This document shows positions 60,556 to 64,000 of a stretch of 64,000 nucleotides of DNA, piece by piece. The stretch is from Sphingomonas sp. So64.6b. Lineage in GTDB: Bacteria; Pseudomonadota; Alphaproteobacteria; Sphingomonadales; Sphingomonadaceae. The translations under genes and the position numbers were made by a program. The number at the start of each line of letters is the position of its first letter. Positions within the stretch are counted from its first letter, which is position 1. The notes below the pieces were generated by a model. That model was given only the letters and a program-made list of their open reading frames with translations, was not told the DNA's origin and did no database searches. The stretch is from the NCBI RefSeq assembly GCF_014171475.1, contig NZ_CP048817.1, forward strand, positions 4,030,001 to 4,094,000, written 5' to 3'.

Positions 60556-61437
60556 GTGTCATTGAAAAACAGTATTTTTCTGTCCGTTGCCCTGTTGTCG
60601 CCCATCGTCGCGGCGCCCGCTTTGGCGCAGGATTCGACCCCGGCCGCCAATCCCGCATCCTCCGAGCCGGAGGTCGTCACCGGTGGCGACAGCCTCTCGA
60701 TCGCGATCGGCGTCGGCACCATCCCTAGCTATGAGGGCTCGGATACCAACCGCATCGTGCCCATCGGGGTCGTTCGCGGCTCGCTGTCGGGCATCAACTT
60801 CATCACGCGCGGCACGCAGCTGTTCGTCGATGTCGTACCCAATGATCCGGGACCTGGCTTCGATTTCGAACTTGGTCCGGTGGTCGGCGCCAATTTCAAC
60901 CGCAACAGCATCAAGCGAATCGACGACCCGCGCGTCGGCGCGCTTGGCACGCGCAAGACCGCGATCGAGGTCGGCGGCTATCTCGGCATCGGCAAGACCG
61001 GCCTGATCACCAGCGACTATGACAAGCTCTCGTTCAGCGTTTCGTACATTCGGGACGTGAACAACGCCCATAAAAGCTATCTGATCACGCCGCAGCTGGA
61101 TTACGGCACGCCGCTCAGCCGCAAGGCCTATGTCGGCATCTCGGCGAATGCGACCTATGCCGGCGACGGCTATGCGCAGACCTATTTCAGCGTCGATGCC
61201 CCCGGTTCGCTGGCCAGCACGCTGCCCCAATACAGCGCGGGCAAGGGGTGGAAGAATTATTCGATCTCCGGCCTCGCGACTTATTCGCTGACCGGCGACC
61301 TGACTCACGGCCTGTCTCTAATCGGCGGCGTTTCCTATTCGCGATTGCTCAACGACTTTGCCGAAAGCCCGGTGACGCGCATCGCCGGCGACCGCAACCA
61401 GTGGCTGGGCGCGATCGGGATCGGCTACACCTTCTAG
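60556..61437 (+). CDS. MipA/OmpV-family outer-membrane protein
   Basis: The 293-residue protein has an N-terminal signal peptide (SLKNSIFLSVALLSPIVAAPALAQ, cleavage after ALA) and a beta-barrel body with GDSLSIAIGVGTIPSYEGSD at the start. The typical C-terminal aromatic GAIGIGYTF is present. The family is MipA/OmpV (scaffold for MltA and PBP1B in Escherichia coli), but outer-membrane function here is unproven. The start is GTG 60556 with GGAG seven bases upstream; an in-frame ATG at 60514 would break the signal. Confidence 0.92.
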   Translation: MSLKNSIFLSVALLSPIVAAPALAQDSTPAANPASSEPEVVTGGDSLSIAIGVGTIPSYEGSDTNRIVPIGVVRGSLSGINFITRGTQLFVDVVPNDPGPGFDFELGPVVGANFNRNSIKRIDDPRVGALGTRKTAIEVGGYLGIGKTGLITSDYDKLSFSVSYIRDVNNAHKSYLITPQLDYGTPLSRKAYVGISANATYAGDGYAQTYFSVDAPGSLASTLPQYSAGKGWKNYSISGLATYSLTGDLTHGLSLIGGVSYSRLLNDFAESPVTRIAGDRNQWLGAIGIGYTF

Positions 61438-61467
61438 AAATATTCGCACCGATCAGAATTATTTAAT

Positions 61468-61509
61468 CGGCCGCGCATCCGGGCAACCGGCGCGGCCGTA
61501 TCTGTTTTT
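61468..61509 (+). terminator. Hairpin terminator after MipA gene
   Basis: CGGCCGCGC (61468-61476) and GCGCGGCCG (61490-61498) form a 9-bp stem with a 13-base loop, followed within a few bases by TTTTT (61505-61509). It is a plausible intrinsic terminator separating the MipA gene from the ferritin-like genes. Confidence 0.75.
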
Positions 61510-61634
61510 GCAAATGTTCCAATGATTTGCCTCGTGCCGTCCGCTCGGCGCGAATGCTTACGCTTGCGAGCAGAAACCGACGCCTGAAGACCCACGACGC
61601 ACAGCGGGACAAATCTAGAGGGAGGCCCAAGCCG

Positions 61635-62600
61635 ATGACCGAGACAAGTCAGCAACTGATCGAGGCGTTCGACGCCAGGGTCGATCGGCGCAACGAGCGC
61701 CGGGAGTTCTTCAAAACGGCATTCGGCGCCGCGGCGGTGGCCGGCGCGGGCGTTTCGGCGCTGACGCTGGCCGGCACGGCCACGGCGCAAAGCGTGACCG
61801 ATGCCGATGTGCTCAATTTCGCGCTCAACCTCGAATATCTCGAAGCGCAATTCTACAATTACGCCGTGTTCGGTACCGGGCTTGCTGCGGCCAGCCTGAC
61901 CGGCACGGGCACTCAGGGCGCGGTGACCGGCGGCCGGGCGGTGTCATTCACTGATCCGCTGGTCGCGCAATATGCCAAGGAAATCGCGCTCGACGAACGT
62001 GCGCATGTCGAATTCCTGCGTACGCAACTCGGTGGCGCGGCCGTGGCCCAGCCGGCGATCGATATCGGCGTCACGCCGACCAGCGCGTTCAGCAACGCGG
62101 CGCGAGCCGCCGGGCTGATCGGCCCCGGCGCCGCCTTCGACGTTTATGCGACCGATGAGAATTTCCTGCTCGGCGCGTTCATCTTCGAGGATGTCGGTGT
62201 CACCGCCTATAAGGGCGCGGCGCCGCTGATCAGCAACAAGGCCTATCTCGAGGCCGCCGCCGGATTGCTCGCGGTGGAGGCATATCATGCCTCGCTGGTG
62301 CGCACCGTGCTTTATGCAAAGGGTATCGCGACGCCGTCGCTGCGCACTTCGGCGGATGCGATCTCCGCCGCCCGTGACAGCCTGGATGGCACCAGCGATC
62401 TCGATCAGGGCATCTCCCCGGAAACCGTTGGCGGGTTGGTGCAATCCAACATCGTGCCGCTCGACGGCAACGGTATCGCGTTCAGCCGGACGACGGGCCA
62501 GGTGCTCAACATCGTTTATCTGACCAACACCGCCGCCGCGATGGGGGGCTTTTTCCCCGCCGGCGTCAACGGGACGATCAGGACCAGCGCCGCGAACTGA
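61635..62600 (+). CDS. Tat-exported ferritin-like (Ferritin_2) protein
   Basis: A 321-residue protein with a twin-arginine motif RREFFK (Arg22-Arg23) and a signal ending in TATA (cleavage after Ala51). The ferritin-like (Ferritin_2/PF13668) four-helix domain follows. Metal-ligand-like motifs seen are [33 protein letters not shown] and [11 protein letters not shown]. The function is not established; di-iron oxidase, iron storage or stress protection are possible. GGGAGG lies ten bases before ATG 61635. It is followed by a closely related gene. Confidence 0.9.
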   Translation: MTETSQQLIEAFDARVDRRNERREFFKTAFGAAAVAGAGVSALTLAGTATAQSVTDADVLNFALNLEYLEAQFYNYAVFGTGLAAASLTGTGTQGAVTGGRAVSFTDPLVAQYAKEIALDERAHVEFLRTQLGGAAVAQPAIDIGVTPTSAFSNAARAAGLIGPGAAFDVYATDENFLLGAFIFEDVGVTAYKGAAPLISNKAYLEAAAGLLAVEAYHASLVRTVLYAKGIATPSLRTSADAISAARDSLDGTSDLDQGISPETVGGLVQSNIVPLDGNGIAFSRTTGQVLNIVYLTNTAAAMGGFFPAGVNGTIRTSAAN

Positions 62601-62634
62601 TCCGCGCGCAGCCCGTCCTTAAGGGAGATATCCG

Positions 62635-63648
62635 ATGCAACATAGTGAAACGCTTCTTCAGGTCATCGAAGCCAGTGACCGCCGCCGTGACGAACGGCGC
62701 AAATTCATCCAATATGCCGGCGGCGGCGCGCTCGCGCTGGGCGCCACCTCGCTGCTGTCCGCGTGCGGCGGCGGCAACAATAGTGGCGCGGTGACGCCTG
62801 CGCCGTCACCGACGCCGACCCCGTCACCGACCTCGACCGCCCCGATTGGCGATGCCGACATTCTCAACTTCGCGCTCAACCTCGAATATCTCGAGGCGCA
62901 ATTCTATTCCTACGCCGCATTCGGCACTGGCCTTCCGGCGACGATGCTGGGCGGCACCGGGCGGCAGGGTGCGGCGACCGGTGGGCAGAAAGTGACCTTT
63001 ACCGATCCCGTGGTCGAACAATATGCCCGTGAAATCGCCCGCGATGAGATCGCCCATGTCGCTTTTCTGCGGAGTGCGCTCGGCACCGCAGCGGTCGCGC
63101 AACCCGGTATCGACATTTCGGGCGCGGCGGACGGTCCCTTCACCGCCGCGGCACGCGCGGCTGGTGTGGTCGGGGCTACCGGCGTGTTCAACCCTTATGC
63201 CAGCGACGAGAATTTCCTACTCGGCGCGTTCATCTTCGAAGATGTCGGGGTGACCGCGTACAAGGGCGCGTCGCCGCTCTTGACCAGCAAGGTCTATCTC
63301 GAGGCCGCCGCCGGTATCCTCGCGGCGGAGGCCTATCATGCCGGCCTGGTCCGCACCGTGCTTTATGCCAAGGGTATGAACACCGCGATGCTGCGCACCG
63401 CGGCGGGGCAGATCTCCAATGCGCGCGATAGCCTCGATGGCCCGAGCGACGACGACCAGGGCATCGTCAACGCGGGCGACGCGACGCAGTCGAACATCGT
63501 GCCGACCGATAGCGACGGTCTTGCCTTTAGCCGGACACCGGGGGCGGTACTCAACATCGTCTATTTGACCAAGGCGGCGACGGTCGGCGGCGGTTTCTTC
63601 CCGGGCGGCGTCAACGGCCGGATCGCCACGAGCACCGCGCAACCCTGA
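62635..63648 (+). CDS. Ferritin-like (Ferritin_2) lipoprotein
   Basis: The 337-residue paralogue of the preceding gene differs at its N-terminus: RRKFIQ (Arg21-Arg22) followed by LLSAC (lipobox Cys44), indicating a Tat-dependent lipoprotein. A Thr/Pro/Ser-rich spacer (residues about 53-69) separates anchor and domain. The domain keeps [34 protein letters not shown] and [19 protein letters not shown] precedes ATG 62635 by seven bases. It is 34 bases downstream of the first copy and probably cotranscribed. Confidence 0.9.
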   Translation: MQHSETLLQVIEASDRRRDERRKFIQYAGGGALALGATSLLSACGGGNNSGAVTPAPSPTPTPSPTSTAPIGDADILNFALNLEYLEAQFYSYAAFGTGLPATMLGGTGRQGAATGGQKVTFTDPVVEQYAREIARDEIAHVAFLRSALGTAAVAQPGIDISGAADGPFTAAARAAGVVGATGVFNPYASDENFLLGAFIFEDVGVTAYKGASPLLTSKVYLEAAAGILAAEAYHAGLVRTVLYAKGMNTAMLRTAAGQISNARDSLDGPSDDDQGIVNAGDATQSNIVPTDSDGLAFSRTPGAVLNIVYLTKAATVGGGFFPGGVNGRIATSTAQP

Positions 63649-63676
63649 TCCGCCCCGATCATCACACACTCTCCCT

Positions 63677-63708
63677 GGCCGCGCGTGCGAACGCGCGGCC
63701 CTTTTTTT
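63677..63708 (+). terminator. Rho-independent terminator
   Basis: A perfect 9-bp stem, GGCCGCGCG (63677-63685) with CGCGCGGCC (63692-63700), has a 6-base loop (TGCGAA) and is followed by C and seven T. It ends the tandem ferritin-like operon. Confidence 0.92.
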
Positions 63709-63933
63709 GGCGCGAGGTAAAAGCCGGGATGCGGGATCGCCCTGGCCAAAACGTCATATAATCAATTGATCGGCATCGTATCTGGTTGCGCTGGTTGAAT
63801 GGATCAGCCAGTGTCGCGCCATGTTTGGGGGCGACACCGGACCATCGTAACGGATGTAATCGCAGCTATTGCCCAAAGACCCGCCAGCCATCACAGCGCG
63901 CCTGTAAAAGTATCAAAGGGAAGGTTCGTGCCC
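63709..63933. other. Intergenic region before the third ferritin-like gene
   Basis: These 225 bases have no gene. They are more AT-rich than the coding part (for example GTCATATAATCAATTGATCGGCATCG around 63752-63777, which includes a CAATTG palindrome). The stretch follows a strong terminator and ends in a good ribosome binding site (AAGGGAAGG), so it should hold the promoter of the third paralogue. Confidence 0.4.
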
Positions 63934-64000
63934 ATGACCGACACAAATGAGCAATTGATCGAGGCACTCGATGCCCACACCGAACGGCGCAATGACCGGC
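63934..64000 (+). CDS. Third Ferritin_2 paralogue, partial (cut by window edge)
   Basis: The open frame starts at ATG 63934 after AAGGGAAGG and encodes MTDTNEQLIEALDAHTERRN before the window ends. This matches the start of the first paralogue ([20 protein letters not shown]) in 13 of 20 residues. It is therefore the N-terminus of a third Tat-type ferritin-like protein whose twin-arginine motif should follow just outside the window. Confidence 0.75.
   Translation, partial: MTDTNEQLIEALDAHTERRNDR

Noticed and set aside
1..64000. CRISPR array, prophage, integrase or transposon
   Set aside because: No regularly spaced direct repeats, no cas genes, and no integrase or transposase motif were found on either strand.

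Overview
The window looks like chromosome of a yellow-pigmented sphingomonad (order Sphingomonadales, Alphaproteobacteria). The base composition is high in GC. The window carries a crtY-crtI-crtB carotenoid operon and many families that I know as common in sphingomonads (DUF4893, DUF1674/SDHAF4, DUF2007, KTSC, MipA/OmpV, Ferritin_2 genes, a hem operon ending in a mitofilin-like gene). Near the left edge there is a GC-rich inverted repeat of the intergenic type seen in this group. I see no phage, insertion sequence, CRISPR array, rRNA or plasmid replication genes. This is mostly core chromosome with a few accessory-looking insertions.

Layout. 1-548: inverted repeats and no secure gene. 549-5961: a UbiH/COQ6-type flavin monooxygenase, a thioredoxin/YbbN - LON-domain - hypothetical operon, tRNA-Gly(GCC), a polysaccharide deacetylase and a divergent LysR regulator. 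6000-11062: GNAT and MFS pair, KTSC, DUF4337, SDR, DUF72, DUF4893 lipoprotein. 11266-16368: hemC-hemD-mitofilin-like on the minus strand, and tsaD-gpsA-DUF1697 divergent on the plus strand. 16369-16688: gene-free stretch with a cluster of short TAACAG repeats. 16689-24676: AsmA, SDHAF4-like, then rsmB-rpe-heparinase-purH and a possible Imm-5-like gene. 24684-36856 (minus strand): flippase, polA, 2OG-Fe(II) oxygenase, two large membrane proteins (one an Alg9-type GT22), a beta-lactamase-fold lipoprotein, nadB and an ABC ATPase.

36948-43129 (plus strand): a tightly packed run, zinc finger - tldD - arylamine N-acetyltransferase - DUF5996 - PNPOx-like - DUF2007, followed by glnK-amtB behind a sigma-54 promoter. 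43225-51077 (minus strand): a long co-oriented run, Atm1-type ABC exporter - beta-helix fragment - recQ - lipoprotein - DUF442 - small membrane protein - sterol-desaturase-like hydroxylase - GMC oxidoreductase - 60-aa membrane protein. Most junctions are start/stop overlaps. 51194-52107: three small hypothetical genes.

52179-56869 (minus strand): crtY-crtI-DUF1851-LOG-crtB. crtE, crtZ and crtW are not in the window. 57042-60436: exported hypothetical protein, a glutathione transferase divergent from a TetR gene across a perfect 14-bp inverted repeat, a second fatty-acid-hydroxylase-type enzyme overlapping a DUF2141 gene. 60556-64000: MipA/OmpV outer-membrane protein and a tandem set of three Tat-type Ferritin_2 genes, the last cut by the window edge.

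Functional groupings. Nitrogen status (glnK-amtB), tetrapyrrole synthesis (hemCD), purine synthesis (purH), NAD synthesis (nadB), phospholipid precursor (gpsA), tRNA and rRNA modification (tsaD, rsmB) and DNA repair (polA, recQ) are housekeeping. The less explained parts are the insertion of DUF1851 and LOG genes in the carotenoid operon, the recQ-led operon that runs into two lipid/alcohol oxidation enzymes, the GT-C pair, and the tandem exported ferritin-like proteins. All family calls were made by eye; no database search was run.
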